Position numbers and translations under genes: made by a program. This document shows, piece by piece, positions 1 to 9,489 of a stretch of 64,000 nt of DNA. How positions within the stretch are numbered: the stretch's first letter is position 1; every line of letters starts with the position of its first letter. The stretch comes from a bacterium (lineage in GTDB: Bacteria > Electryoneota > JAOADG01): assembly GCA_026417415.1 (NCBI GenBank), contig JAOADG010000008.1, forward strand, positions 124,001 through 188,000. Reading direction: 5' to 3'. Under the pieces are notes generated by a model. The model searched no databases. It had not been told where the DNA came from and saw nothing but the letters and a program-made list of their open reading frames with translations.

Positions 1-104
1 TCGTTGCAATGATTGTATCAGTAGGAGTTGGGATCGGTTTCGGATATTATCCTGCAAAACAAGCTGCACAGTTGGACCCAATTGATGCACTAAGATATGA
101 ATAA
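1..104 (+). CDS. ABC transporter permease, MacB/FtsX type (3' end only)
   Basis: Only the last 33 codons are inside the window. They read as a final hydrophobic helix followed by [19 protein letters not shown] and a TAA stop. That ending (YPAxxAAxLDPIxALRYE) is the usual C-terminus of MacB/LolC-family permeases with an FtsX domain, which drive tripartite efflux or lipoprotein release from the inner membrane. The next gene, a TolC-like outer-membrane protein, starts 8 bases before this stop, which fits a MacAB-TolC type export operon. The rest of the gene lies upstream and cannot be judged. Confidence 0.8.
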   Translation, partial: VAMIVSVGVGIGFGYYPAKQAAQLDPIDALRYE

Positions 105-1551
105 AACCAAACGAATTCTCATTTTTTCTGTCGTAGTAGTGCTATTCATTTCACAAAAAAGCATAGCACTTGTAATGAAATGGGAAGAGATCCGAACTTT
201 AGCATATCAACGAAGTCCAGAATATCAGCAGATCATTCAATCCTATCGTTTATCTTCCATACAAAATAAGTTAGCAAGACGTGTTTATTTACCTTCAATT
301 CGAGCAAATCTTTCAGTTCCTAAAAAAATGGAATCATTCCGTGAAGAACTTTTTTTTAACCCAAGTGATTCTACCTATTTAAGAAAATGGGTAAAAGATC
401 GGGATGAAAGAGTATCCATGAATGCAACCATTTCGCAAGAATTACCATACGGTCCCAAATTGTTGGTGACAGCATATGAGTGGAAAAGAAAGTATTCAAT
501 TGGCGGGAATCCATACGAAAATGAGTATGGGACTTCGTACACTACTGAATTAAGATGGAATTTATTCAATGGAAATTCAATTCCAAGAGAATTTCGGATT
601 GCAGGGTATCAACAAAAAGAAGACCAAGCCAATTACGAAATTCAAATTCGTAACTTTGAATTGAAACTGTTAAATGAATACATCCGTTTAATTCAAGCAA
701 AAAAACAATTTGAAATTACTGTATTGGATGGTGTACTTGCCGATTCGTTATTGCAACTTGCTACCAGAAAGTATAAAGCTGGTTTAATACCACAAACAGA
801 TTTATTACAGGTTGAGCTTTCTTATTTAGAAAGAAAACAAGCCGTGAAAACCATTAGAAACGAGTTCGAACAACAACTTGAAAATTTTTTAAATTTTCTT
901 GGTGTTCAGAGAAATGAACCAGTTGAATGGGATTCTACCTATTTTCCTATGTTTGATACTACCCTTGTAGATACCCTAACCATTGAAGGATTACCAGAAA
1001 TAAGGATTGCGAACTCGAAATTTTCAAAAGCCAAAATGCAAGCGGTACAAAAAAGATTTCCATTGCCTATTCAAGTAGAAGGTAGGTTGTTTCAAAATTG
1101 GGATGGTAGAGGTACAAATCGTACTTTAGCTAATGAACACTTAGCAGCTTCCAAAGGGGGTAGTATAGAACTTTCAATGACTTTGTTTGATAGAAATGAA
1201 TTCTTTTTAAGATGGGAAGAAAGTCAAATTTCGCTCCGAGAGGCAGAAAGAACTTACCGTAAATCTTTGTTAGAAACAGAACAGATGATAAAGGATGCGT
1301 ACCGAAAATTTTCAAATGCGAAAGAAAGAGTTGAAACTGCAGAAAAACAAATGCAACTTTCTAAATTACGAACAACCATTAGTGAAAAGAGGTTTGCATC
1401 TGGTACGATCTCTTCCAGAGAATTGGTGGAAGCACAGCAAGACCAGATGAGAGCCGAATTGCAGTGGCTCAATGCCTATGGTGAATGGTTGTTGGCAGGT
1501 TGGACAATTCAGTGGTTGAGAGTGCAAAGTGGCAGACATTCAGCAAATTGA
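97..1551 (+). CDS. TolC family outer membrane efflux protein
   Basis: A 484-residue outer-membrane factor expected to form the trimeric exit duct of a tripartite efflux pump. An N-terminal hydrophobic signal (about residues 6-24) is followed by two long alpha-helical repeats of the OEP type. Recognisable elements are the [15 protein letters not shown] stretch in the first repeat and [17 protein letters not shown] in the second; these are the classic TolC-family 'Y..G..s..dll.aq' helices. Length fits the family. The ATG overlaps the end of the MacB-like permease by 8 bases, so the two are probably co-translated as one export system. No adaptor (MacA) is visible; it would lie upstream of the window. 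Confidence 0.85.
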   Translation: MNKTKRILIFSVVVVLFISQKSIALVMKWEEIRTLAYQRSPEYQQIIQSYRLSSIQNKLARRVYLPSIRANLSVPKKMESFREELFFNPSDSTYLRKWVKDRDERVSMNATISQELPYGPKLLVTAYEWKRKYSIGGNPYENEYGTSYTTELRWNLFNGNSIPREFRIAGYQQKEDQANYEIQIRNFELKLLNEYIRLIQAKKQFEITVLDGVLADSLLQLATRKYKAGLIPQTDLLQVELSYLERKQAVKTIRNEFEQQLENFLNFLGVQRNEPVEWDSTYFPMFDTTLVDTLTIEGLPEIRIANSKFSKAKMQAVQKRFPLPIQVEGRLFQNWDGRGTNRTLANEHLAASKGGSIELSMTLFDRNEFFLRWEESQISLREAERTYRKSLLETEQMIKDAYRKFSNAKERVETAEKQMQLSKLRTTISEKRFASGTISSRELVEAQQDQMRAELQWLNAYGEWLLAGWTIQWLRVQSGRHSAN

Positions 1552-3205
1552 TTCGTACGGAATGAAAAGAAGGCAGCGGGCTTTGAAAAAGTACCCCATG
1601 CTTTTTGCACGTGTTGCGATGGAGTACACAAAAATCGCTAAACATAAATTAGGACACAAACTATTAACGGAACTCGCAGGGCGTTTTCCTAATTACCATC
1701 CTTATTACATCGCATTAGCACACTGTTTAACCAATCTGTACCGTAAAGACGAAGCCATTCAAGTGTTAGAACAATATTTGCAACAAAATGGATTTCAAAG
1801 AAAAGTAATTGAAATGTTGGCGCGTCTTTACAACGAGGTCGGTGAGAAAAAAAAGTCAATCGGAATGTGGTTTCAAATCTTCCAAATCGATCCTTTTGAT
1901 GCTGAATGCTATAGAAAATTAGAAGATGCGATCATCCATTATTTAGAAGAGTCCAATCCTGACTTTGTCAAAGAAATTAAACCCTTGCTGATTGATGCTT
2001 GGGTATTGTATGCTGCTGTAGATGCATTTCTAAACGATAAAAATGTGATTGAAGCTGCACAAATTACATCTAGGAATTTATCTGATGCTGTTTTACAAAT
2101 GAAGGAACATACTGAAAAAGTAGTTCAGAAACAGCAACCACAAAGTTCTTCTACGTATAAACCAAGTCAAACGATTGAAAAAAAGAAACCTGTAGAAAAA
2201 ACAGAAAAAAAGGAAGAGGTTGAAACTGATCCATTTGGATTAGGTACAACTGGAAGTGAAGAGGTTGCAACGAAAGAGGAAATTGATATTGCTTTCCAGT
2301 TTCAACAGACGGAACAGCAGAAAGAGAATGTTCCAATAGAAACGATTTCAAGAGAAGAAGTACCATTCAAAACCTACTCGGAAAGCTCAAGTCAAGAACA
2401 AAGAGATTCACTTACTCCTATTGTTTTAGATATACAGAGTTTCAAAACTTATCCGAAACCAGTTGAAAGAGAAAAACCAAAAGAGCCGATTTTACAAAAA
2501 GATGAAACCCAAGAAAGTGTGCCTTCTCAATCTATAGAACCTGTCCCTGTTTCTAATGAATTCTCCGAAATTTCTGAAGAAGAGACGTTTTCAACCAAAG
2601 CAGACCAAGAAATAAGCGAATCCGAAATTTCAAATGAAACGAGAGACACTTTTGAGGATTTGTTTACGCAACCAACAGAACAACAAATCCCTGATACATT
2701 AGAAAAATCTCATCAACCAATAGAAAAACAGGCTATTTTTGAAAAACAAGGAACACCAGATTTTGAAGAAGATAGAATACCTTTTCTGGAAAAAAGTAAA
2801 CACGAAGTTGAGGTCAGTCCTACAGATATTGAGACAGAAATTTCACCTTATTATTCAACACAATCAGTTGATGCGGAGCAAAAGGATATTCCAGAATACT
2901 CAGAATTTGAAAGCCCAACAGAGATACAAATTTCAGCAGCTGACTTAGAAAAAGAATTGCCGATAGTTCCAACTACTCCCTCGGATAAAGAGAGATCCTC
3001 AGCCAAACGAAAAAGTCGTCCATTGGTAACAAGAACACTTGCTGAAATTTATGCCAAACAAGGTGCTTATCAACGTGCCCTTGAAATTTATCAAGAATTG
3101 TTGCAAATGAATCCAAATAAAACAGAATACTTACAACGGATTGAAGAATTAAAGCAACTATCAAGTCAAGAAAGGATTGAAAACAAGGATGAAGAATCGG
3201 ATTGA
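1529..3205 (+). CDS. TPR-repeat protein with long acidic linker
   Basis: A 558-residue protein without a signal peptide. Residues about 15-130 form tetratricopeptide-like helices (KLGHKLLTELAGRFPNYHPY, KDEAIQVLEQYL). Residues about 200-500 are a low-complexity stretch rich in Glu, Ser, Thr, Pro and Gln that is probably disordered. The C-terminus holds one clear TPR (LAEIYAKQGAYQRALEIYQELLQMNP). TPRs bind other proteins, so a scaffold role is likely, but no specific function can be given. The GTG start used here overlaps the efflux gene by 23 bases; an in-frame ATG at 1562 is an alternative. The C-terminal TPR followed by a pepP-like gene is an arrangement I cannot tie to a known pathway. Confidence 0.75.
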   Translation: MADIQQIDSYGMKRRQRALKKYPMLFARVAMEYTKIAKHKLGHKLLTELAGRFPNYHPYYIALAHCLTNLYRKDEAIQVLEQYLQQNGFQRKVIEMLARLYNEVGEKKKSIGMWFQIFQIDPFDAECYRKLEDAIIHYLEESNPDFVKEIKPLLIDAWVLYAAVDAFLNDKNVIEAAQITSRNLSDAVLQMKEHTEKVVQKQQPQSSSTYKPSQTIEKKKPVEKTEKKEEVETDPFGLGTTGSEEVATKEEIDIAFQFQQTEQQKENVPIETISREEVPFKTYSESSSQEQRDSLTPIVLDIQSFKTYPKPVEREKPKEPILQKDETQESVPSQSIEPVPVSNEFSEISEEETFSTKADQEISESEISNETRDTFEDLFTQPTEQQIPDTLEKSHQPIEKQAIFEKQGTPDFEEDRIPFLEKSKHEVEVSPTDIETEISPYYSTQSVDAEQKDIPEYSEFESPTEIQISAADLEKELPIVPTTPSDKERSSAKRKSRPLVTRTLAEIYAKQGAYQRALEIYQELLQMNPNKTEYLQRIEELKQLSSQERIENKDEESD

Positions 3206-4256
3206 AAAAGTTCAATCAGAAATTCGAAAAAGAAATGTACCTGCTTTTTTTATTACACGTTTAGCTAATATCCGTTACTTGACAGGTTTTTCTGGGTCTA
3301 ATGCATTTCTTTGGATTACTCCTGGGGATGCTTATTTCCTTTCGGATTTTCGTTATGAATCCCAAGCAAATGAACAAGTTAAAGATGCCAAAGTGATCAT
3401 TTATAAAAAGTCGTTATGGAATGAGCTTGCAAGCAATTCCACTTTTGCAAAAACAGAATCAATTCTTGTTGAAGCAAACTTTTTTACCTTATCCCAGCAG
3501 AGCGAACTCAAAAAAATATTTCCAAAAGTAAAAGTGATCTCTTCAGTGAATTTGATTGAAGAAATTGCTGCAATTAAAGATGAAGAAGAAATCAAGAAAC
3601 ATAAGAAAGCGATCCAAATTACAGATCAAGTTTTTTCTAAAATTTTAGAGGTCATCAAACCCGGTGTACGTGAACTTGATATTGGTGCAGAAATCAGCTA
3701 CCTCCATAGGACCATGGGGGCTGATGGGGATAGTTTTGAACCTATCGTTGCCAGTGGTGAACGGGGTGCACTCCCACATGGTCGGGCATCAAATAAAAAA
3801 ATTAAAAAAGGAGAATTGGTAACCTTAGATTTTGGATGTTTCTACCAAGGTTATGCCTCCGATTTAACAAGAACGGTTGCTGTAGGAAAGGTAAAAAAGG
3901 ATCTTAAAGAGATTTATCAAATCGTATTGAATGCGCAGAAAAAAGCTATAAAATCGGCTAAAGTAGGCATGAAAACCAAAGACCTTGATGAAGTTGCACG
4001 TAGCGTGATTAGAGATGCTGGCCACAGTGAACACTTTGGTCACAATTTAGGTCATGGTTTAGGGGTAGAAGTTCATTGGTGGCCCTCTTTAGGACCATTA
4101 GATCCAAACACTTTACAAAAGAATATGATTTTTACGATTGAACCTGGAATTTACATCCCCGGTGTAGGAGGCGTTCGAATTGAAGACGATGTACTTCTTA
4201 CCGAAGAAGGCGCAAAACCTCTCAACAAGTCAAAGAAAGACCTAATCGTCCTCTAA
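3189..4256 (+). CDS. Xaa-Pro aminopeptidase / M24 family metallopeptidase
   Basis: A cytosolic dinuclear metallopeptidase that removes N-terminal residues preceding proline. The creatinase-like N-terminal domain (NIRYLTGFSGSNAFL) precedes a complete pita-bread catalytic domain. All five expected metal ligands are visible, counted from the ATG: D214 (LDFG), D225 (ASDLTRT), H289 (GHGLGVEVH), E318 (TIEPG) and E332 (VRIEDD). At about 355 residues it matches the short bacterial Xaa-Pro peptidases (YpdF/PepQ-like). I chose the ATG at 3189 because AAAGGA lies 12 bases upstream; a TTG at 3177 in the same frame directly abuts that sequence. The 3' end of the TPR gene overlaps this start. Confidence 0.88.
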   Translation: MKNRIEKVQSEIRKRNVPAFFITRLANIRYLTGFSGSNAFLWITPGDAYFLSDFRYESQANEQVKDAKVIIYKKSLWNELASNSTFAKTESILVEANFFTLSQQSELKKIFPKVKVISSVNLIEEIAAIKDEEEIKKHKKAIQITDQVFSKILEVIKPGVRELDIGAEISYLHRTMGADGDSFEPIVASGERGALPHGRASNKKIKKGELVTLDFGCFYQGYASDLTRTVAVGKVKKDLKEIYQIVLNAQKKAIKSAKVGMKTKDLDEVARSVIRDAGHSEHFGHNLGHGLGVEVHWWPSLGPLDPNTLQKNMIFTIEPGIYIPGVGGVRIEDDVLLTEEGAKPLNKSKKDLIVL

Positions 4257-4259
4257 TCA

Positions 4260-7200
4260 ATGAATTCCTTTCTAAGATTCTTTCTTCTATCCACCCTTGT
4301 GAACGTACAAGCATTTTCAGCAGTGATGAATGGTAATTATGAACCATTGGTGGTTCCCAATACCATTTTAATTAAAGTCCAACCTCAAACAAATCTGGAA
4401 TATTTCAAATCGCTCCCTTTTATTGAATCTGTGACAGACCTTGGAAACCAGCACAATAACAATTCTTCCTCACCCCTTCTACACTGGAAAAAAGTGATTG
4501 TACAAAATGGAACCCAAGAAATTGCGATAGATACTTTACAAAAATTGCCGTTTATCACTGAAGTATATCCTATGAGAAGATTTCGCGTTTGTAATCTTCC
4601 CAGTGCTGATTCGTTGACATACAATCAATGGGGAATGTACTCAACGCGTGTCTTTCAAAGTTGGAATGTTACAGCAGGAAGATCAAATGTTTTAATCGGT
4701 GTCATTGATACAGGGACTGATTTAACACACCCTGATCTTGCTCCAATACTTTGGATTAATCCGGGTGAAGATTTAAATCGAGATGGAAGAATAAGCCCTA
4801 ATGAAGAAAATGGTATAGATGATGATCTTAACGGATTTGTGGATGATTTTTGGGGTTATGATTTTACTGACACTCAAGGGTTTCCTACCGGAGGAGATGA
4901 TACAGTACCTGATAATATGCCATCTGATGAAATGGGACACGGAACGGCGGTGGCCGGTATTGCTATAGCTGCATCTAACCGCATTGGTATTGTAGGCGTT
5001 GCTCCACATTGTCGTTTAATGACTTTGCGTGCAGGAAATGCAAATGGTTACTTAGAAGAGGATGATGTCGCCGCTGCTTTAATTTATGCGGCTGAAAATG
5101 GTGCAGATGTTGTAAACATGTCCTTTGGTGATGTCGTAGTAGCACCGATGCTTAGAGATGCAATTGATTACGCTTACGCGCATAACGTAGTATTGGTTGC
5201 TTCAGCAGGAAATACAGGACAAAATACTTTACACTATCCATCTGGTTACAATCATGTAATATCAGTAGGTGCATCCAATCAATCAAATTCTCGCGCAAGT
5301 TTTTCCAGTTATGGCAATACCTTGGCTTTATTGGCACCCGGAAGTAACATCTACTCGACTTTGATGAATGGCAATTGGGGAACATTTCAAGGAGGAAATG
5401 GAACTAGTTTTTCTTCACCTTTTGTGACTGGTGTGGTAGCATTGCTTCGTTCACGGGATTCTACGCTTTCTCCATCTGAAATTCGAACAATCCTTTGCAC
5501 CAGTTGCGATGATATCGCTGAAACAGGGTGGGATCTCGAAACGGGACATGGGATATTAAATGCTGAACGTGCGCTGCTTACCCCAAGACAAGCAGTAGCA
5601 GCCATACTTTCCCCTACAGAAAATCAATCGTTTGCTTCAGATAGTTGTGAAGTTATAGGAACTGTTGCTGGACCAAGAGAACTGCGTTGGACATTGTCTT
5701 ATGGATTAGGTGACAACCCTAACGAGTGGACCCCAATTGTAAGAAATCAATCCCAACAAAAGGTTCGTGAACGATTAGGCGTTTTTCTTTTGCCATCCAT
5801 GGATACAACGTTGACTCTTCGTTTAACGATGCAAGTCATAGGTGGAGGATATTACGAAACAAGAGTTTCTATACAAAGAGATCGGACTCCACCAAACTTC
5901 ATCCGTCTCAAATGTTTACCTGCTTTAGTACAAGGAGAATTTGGTTGGCGCTTTGAAATTGAAACCAATGATAAAAGCCAATGTAAACTATCGTGGTTTA
6001 CACACAACGATACCTTAGAATTTCCATTTCGTTACATTCATAAATTGCATGCTGCAGCTGTCACTCCATCGTTAGGATTAATGAGTGGAATGAACGTCCA
6101 AGTTGTACTTACCAATTTAAGTGGTTTAACTTCAACTCAAAGCGTTGTTTTACCACCACTTCCTAATTATGGCCAATGGTTGCCTTTGCAAGAAATTACC
6201 AATTGGTACTTGCCATCGGGACACTTACTTAATAAAAGTTTTGATTGGAACCGAAACAATCGTCCAGAAATCCTCTTAAATGTGTATAATGAATCACAGG
6301 ATTACGATACTCTAAAACTGTTCGAGTTTGTGAATGGAAATTTTATACCCCTTGTGAATTATGGAAAGTGGATTGCACAAGATTGTGAGGACATTACTGG
6401 AGATAGTATCCCTGAACTTATGATTCGAGCATATGGCGTAACCATCATACTCACAAAAAACAATGAGATTCCTTATCCTTTTACAGAAATCATTCCCCCG
6501 GATACAACTGAATCCTACGGAGCAAAAATAATAGATTTAGATATGGGTGATCGCCATAGCAACTTTTTCCTTAGAAGAGGGAATACTTACGAAGCGTGGC
6601 GATTGTACTGGAATAACGTTGGTACGTACACCCCAGAACGCACATTCGTTTTCAACAATACCACTAATGGTGATAATCTACTTGGCAGGCCTCGTTTCCG
6701 TATCGGTACAATGAACACAGCTGGACAAAAAGTCGGAGCATTTGGTGATACCGATGGAAACATTTTGGTATTTAGAAGAAATGCGGATAATCATTGGGTT
6801 TTAACCTTTTCCGATTCTTTAGGAGTAGGAGATGCTACAGATTATTTAGAGTTTGCAGATGCAACTGGCGATGGAATCAGTGAGTTGGTTGTTGGGTATC
6901 ATAATGCATCCAATTTACGAACTGAACATGAAGCACCGTTAAGAAAATGGGTATTTTATCTCTATCGTTTGCTTGGGAATCGTTTGGTCAGAACCGATTC
7001 ATTGATTATTGATGGTGCACAGGATCCAAAAGAGTTTGATGCAGGAATTGAAAGTGGAGATATTGATGGGGATGGAAATGCAGAGTTTTTCATTTCGGCA
7101 TATCCTTACTTATTGGTATTGGATATCAATCCGACCACCTACCGATGGAATATCGTATATCAAGCCCGAAATTGCCGATCCAATTCAGTTGCGTTATTTG

Positions 7201-8411
7201 ATTTGGATCGCAATGGTAGAAAAGAACTGGTGTACAATGATGGACATCGGTTTCGGTTTTTAGAATGGATGGGCTTTTCACAATCACCCCCTATCCCTAT
7301 CGGAATTTTTGCACAACCACTTGACACCAACAAAGTGAGAATTCGTTGGAATAGAGTACCCAATGCGACCTATAAACTCATTCGGGCCGTTAACCAGTCG
7401 TCATTTCAATCTTTAGTCACTCTTAATGATACCACTTTTATAGACAGTACTGTTGAAAATCAAAGACGTTATCGGTATGCTGTTGCTGCAATTGATAGCA
7501 GTTTACCAATTCCTATAAGTCCATATTCAATTGTAGTGGATGCATTCCCTAATGAACCGCCGCGCTTAATAAGCGCTGCTTATGAACCACCCAATTTTAT
7601 TCGTGTGATTTTTAATGAGCCGTTATCTTCCGCTTCCTTACAACCAAGTTATTTCCAATTGGATCGTCGTTTCTTTCCGATAAGTGTACTATCAAGTCAT
7701 CAAAATCAACATGTCATTTTGCGATTTGATACACTTCTTTATGGAAACACGTCAACACTGATTGTTTCAAATGTCGTAGATACAAACTTTACACCCTTAA
7801 AAGGAAACAATCAAATCCAAATAAACATTCCACCATTACAAGAACGATCATTTTTTGTGCAAAGTGCACGGATCGAGGGGCAAAGTATTGTTGTGGAATT
7901 TTCTGAATCTTACAATCCTAATACAATCACCATTCATTCATTTCATTCCAACCCATTGATTGAGTTTATCAGTCTATTATTGATCGATTCTACAAGGATT
8001 CGATTGAATGTATCCGGTCGTACCCCGATCGGTGTGATGGGAGTGGTTTATGAATTGCGAGCGGATACCACCATTCGTTCAATGGGTGGAGTACCATTAG
8101 ATTATGAATTTTCAATAAAAACCATTGTAACACAACCCCTCGAATTGGTTCATCTGACCGTGTATCCTAATCCAGTACGTTTTTATGAAAATGAAAAATT
8201 AACAATAGCAGGAACACCAAGAGGGACAAAAATCACTTTTTATACTTTAAGTGGTTTGCCAGTACGTACCATTGAAGCGGATCTTTTTTCGGGTGGTGCG
8301 ATTTGGGATGGCAAAAACGATGCAGGCAACAAAGTTAGTAGCGGGATTTATTACTTTCGCGCAGTTCATCAAAATCAATACATTGAAGGAAAGGTAGCAG
8401 TTATTCAATGA
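4260..8411 (+). CDS. Secreted subtilisin-like serine protease with FG-GAP repeats and type IX sorting domain
   Basis: A 1383-residue secreted S8 peptidase. It has an N-terminal signal peptide and a propeptide-like region, then a complete catalytic triad: D150 (GVIDTGTD), H227 (GHGTAVAG) and S383 (GTSFSSP). Downstream come beta-rich modules. Among them are FG-GAP/VCBS-like calcium-binding repeats (DATGDGISELVVG near residue 865, DIDGDGNAEFFIS near residue 940) and a fibronectin-III-like segment. The last 90 residues (YPNPVRF ... SGLPVRTI ... VSSGIYYFRA) form a FlgD/Por-type domain that marks cargo for type IX secretion. The gene starts 3 bases after the aminopeptidase, and its ATGA stop overlaps coaE. 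The protease fold is certain; the substrate is unknown. Confidence 0.92.
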   Translation: MNSFLRFFLLSTLVNVQAFSAVMNGNYEPLVVPNTILIKVQPQTNLEYFKSLPFIESVTDLGNQHNNNSSSPLLHWKKVIVQNGTQEIAIDTLQKLPFITEVYPMRRFRVCNLPSADSLTYNQWGMYSTRVFQSWNVTAGRSNVLIGVIDTGTDLTHPDLAPILWINPGEDLNRDGRISPNEENGIDDDLNGFVDDFWGYDFTDTQGFPTGGDDTVPDNMPSDEMGHGTAVAGIAIAASNRIGIVGVAPHCRLMTLRAGNANGYLEEDDVAAALIYAAENGADVVNMSFGDVVVAPMLRDAIDYAYAHNVVLVASAGNTGQNTLHYPSGYNHVISVGASNQSNSRASFSSYGNTLALLAPGSNIYSTLMNGNWGTFQGGNGTSFSSPFVTGVVALLRSRDSTLSPSEIRTILCTSCDDIAETGWDLETGHGILNAERALLTPRQAVAAILSPTENQSFASDSCEVIGTVAGPRELRWTLSYGLGDNPNEWTPIVRNQSQQKVRERLGVFLLPSMDTTLTLRLTMQVIGGGYYETRVSIQRDRTPPNFIRLKCLPALVQGEFGWRFEIETNDKSQCKLSWFTHNDTLEFPFRYIHKLHAAAVTPSLGLMSGMNVQVVLTNLSGLTSTQSVVLPPLPNYGQWLPLQEITNWYLPSGHLLNKSFDWNRNNRPEILLNVYNESQDYDTLKLFEFVNGNFIPLVNYGKWIAQDCEDITGDSIPELMIRAYGVTIILTKNNEIPYPFTEIIPPDTTESYGAKIIDLDMGDRHSNFFLRRGNTYEAWRLYWNNVGTYTPERTFVFNNTTNGDNLLGRPRFRIGTMNTAGQKVGAFGDTDGNILVFRRNADNHWVLTFSDSLGVGDATDYLEFADATGDGISELVVGYHNASNLRTEHEAPLRKWVFYLYRLLGNRLVRTDSLIIDGAQDPKEFDAGIESGDIDGDGNAEFFISAYPYLLVLDINPTTYRWNIVYQARNCRSNSVALFDLDRNGRKELVYNDGHRFRFLEWMGFSQSPPIPIGIFAQPLDTNKVRIRWNRVPNATYKLIRAVNQSSFQSLVTLNDTTFIDSTVENQRRYRYAVAAIDSSLPIPISPYSIVVDAFPNEPPRLISAAYEPPNFIRVIFNEPLSSASLQPSYFQLDRRFFPISVLSSHQNQHVILRFDTLLYGNTSTLIVSNVVDTNFTPLKGNNQIQINIPPLQERSFFVQSARIEGQSIVVEFSESYNPNTITIHSFHSNPLIEFISLLLIDSTRIRLNVSGRTPIGVMGVVYELRADTTIRSMGGVPLDYEFSIKTIVTQPLELVHLTVYPNPVRFYENEKLTIAGTPRGTKITFYTLSGLPVRTIEADLFSGGAIWDGKNDAGNKVSSGIYYFRAVHQNQYIEGKVAVIQ

Positions 8412-9016
8412 ACGCGATTTGGTTAGGCATCACTGGAAACATTGGTACAGGTAAAAGTACTGCTTGCAAGTACTTAGAAACACTGGGAGCAGGGGTGGTA
8501 AATGCGGATGCTGAAGCTCATTTAATGGCTTTAGAAGATGAAGATTACCGAACTGCTTTAACGGAAAGATTTGGTGAAGGATTATTTTTACCCAATGGTG
8601 AACTCAACCGAAGTGAACTGGCTGCAAGATTGTTCCATGATCCAATTGCTGTATCTGATTTTAATACCATTGTAGCGCCTCGTTTAGTAGCCAGAACAAG
8701 ATCGAAAATGCGAATACTAAGTCAGCACCACCCAGTGGTAATTTTAGATGGTGCATTGATATTTGAATATGGACGAGAAAGCGATTTTCAAGAAGTTTGG
8801 CTAATTACAGCACAGGATTCTGTTGCCAATCAACGTCTTATCGCAAAAGGGTTAACTTTAACTCAAATTGAAAAGCGAAGAAGTGCACAATGGAAGCAAT
8901 CTGCAAAAATTGCTTTAGCAAGCAGAGTGATTGCCAATGATGGGACTTTGGAAGAGTTCTATCGCGAATTAAAACTGGCTTGGTACGATCTATTAAAGAT
9001 TAATGAGAAGGAATAG
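8408..9016 (+). CDS. coaE: Dephospho-CoA kinase
   Basis: Catalyses the last step of coenzyme A synthesis, phosphorylating the 3'-hydroxyl of dephospho-CoA. The N-terminal P-loop GITGNIGTGKST is followed by the CoaE-typical NADAEAH segment carrying the catalytic aspartate, and by PVVILDGALIFE in the CoA-binding region. At 202 residues it has the normal family length. The ATG overlaps the subtilisin stop codon (ATGA), so it is probably translated by coupling. It ends 2 bases before a convergent gene, with no room for a conventional terminator between them. Confidence 0.93.
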   Translation: MNAIWLGITGNIGTGKSTACKYLETLGAGVVNADAEAHLMALEDEDYRTALTERFGEGLFLPNGELNRSELAARLFHDPIAVSDFNTIVAPRLVARTRSKMRILSQHHPVVILDGALIFEYGRESDFQEVWLITAQDSVANQRLIAKGLTLTQIEKRRSAQWKQSAKIALASRVIANDGTLEEFYRELKLAWYDLLKINEKE

Positions 9017-9018
9017 AA

Positions 9019-9414
9019 CTAACGAAACATTGCTTTGATACTGCCCCACGTTCGTCGGATTGAAGATAAATTTAACGTTGTTTCGCGCACTATAGAATAG
9101 GTAAATGTACCATCGCGCATTTGAAATTTTATACGATAGGCAAAGGTACGTGGAGAAGCATCAAGTGTATAAATATCGGTATCAATGTATTGATAGATTT
9201 GATGATCACCGCGGGGTTGAATGGAGGCAATCTCTACAAATGGAGAACCATCTACAGATCGTTCAAGTTTATATCGTTGTAAACCGACCTCAGAAGAAGA
9301 TTCCCAGCGAACGTGAATGCGGTTATTTCCAGGTGTTACTGTAAAATCTTCAAGGATTCCTGCAAATACATTCCAACTAAAAATGAATGAGAAAATGAAT
9401 AAAAGTCGTTTCAT
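9019..9414 (-). CDS. Small secreted fibronectin-III-like protein
   Basis: About 131 residues, starting at the ATG that gives MKRLLFIFSFIFSWNVFAG, a clean signal peptide. The open frame extends 17 codons further upstream, but those residues look unlike a secretion signal. The mature part is one beta-sandwich (GNNRIHVRWESSSEVGLQRYKLERS), resembling the FN3-like modules common in FCB surface proteins. The C-terminus is basic. No enzymatic motif is seen and no function can be assigned. It stands alone, convergent with coaE and divergent from the beta-CASP nuclease. Confidence 0.65.
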   Translation of the reverse strand: MKRLLFIFSFIFSWNVFAGILEDFTVTPGNNRIHVRWESSSEVGLQRYKLERSVDGSPFVEIASIQPRGDHQIYQYIDTDIYTLDASPRTFAYRIKFQMRDGTFTYSIVRETTLNLSSIRRTWGSIKAMFR

Positions 9415-9489
9415 ACAGTTACCAAATCTACTATTCATAATAACAATTAAGGCAATGAAAATCAAGTAAACTATATTCTAAGGATTCAA

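Noticed and set aside
1969-3000. Possible tandem DNA repeat in the TPR protein linker
   Set aside because: The stretch is compositionally biased (Glu, Ser, Thr, Pro, Gln) but I could not find a regular nucleotide or peptide period.
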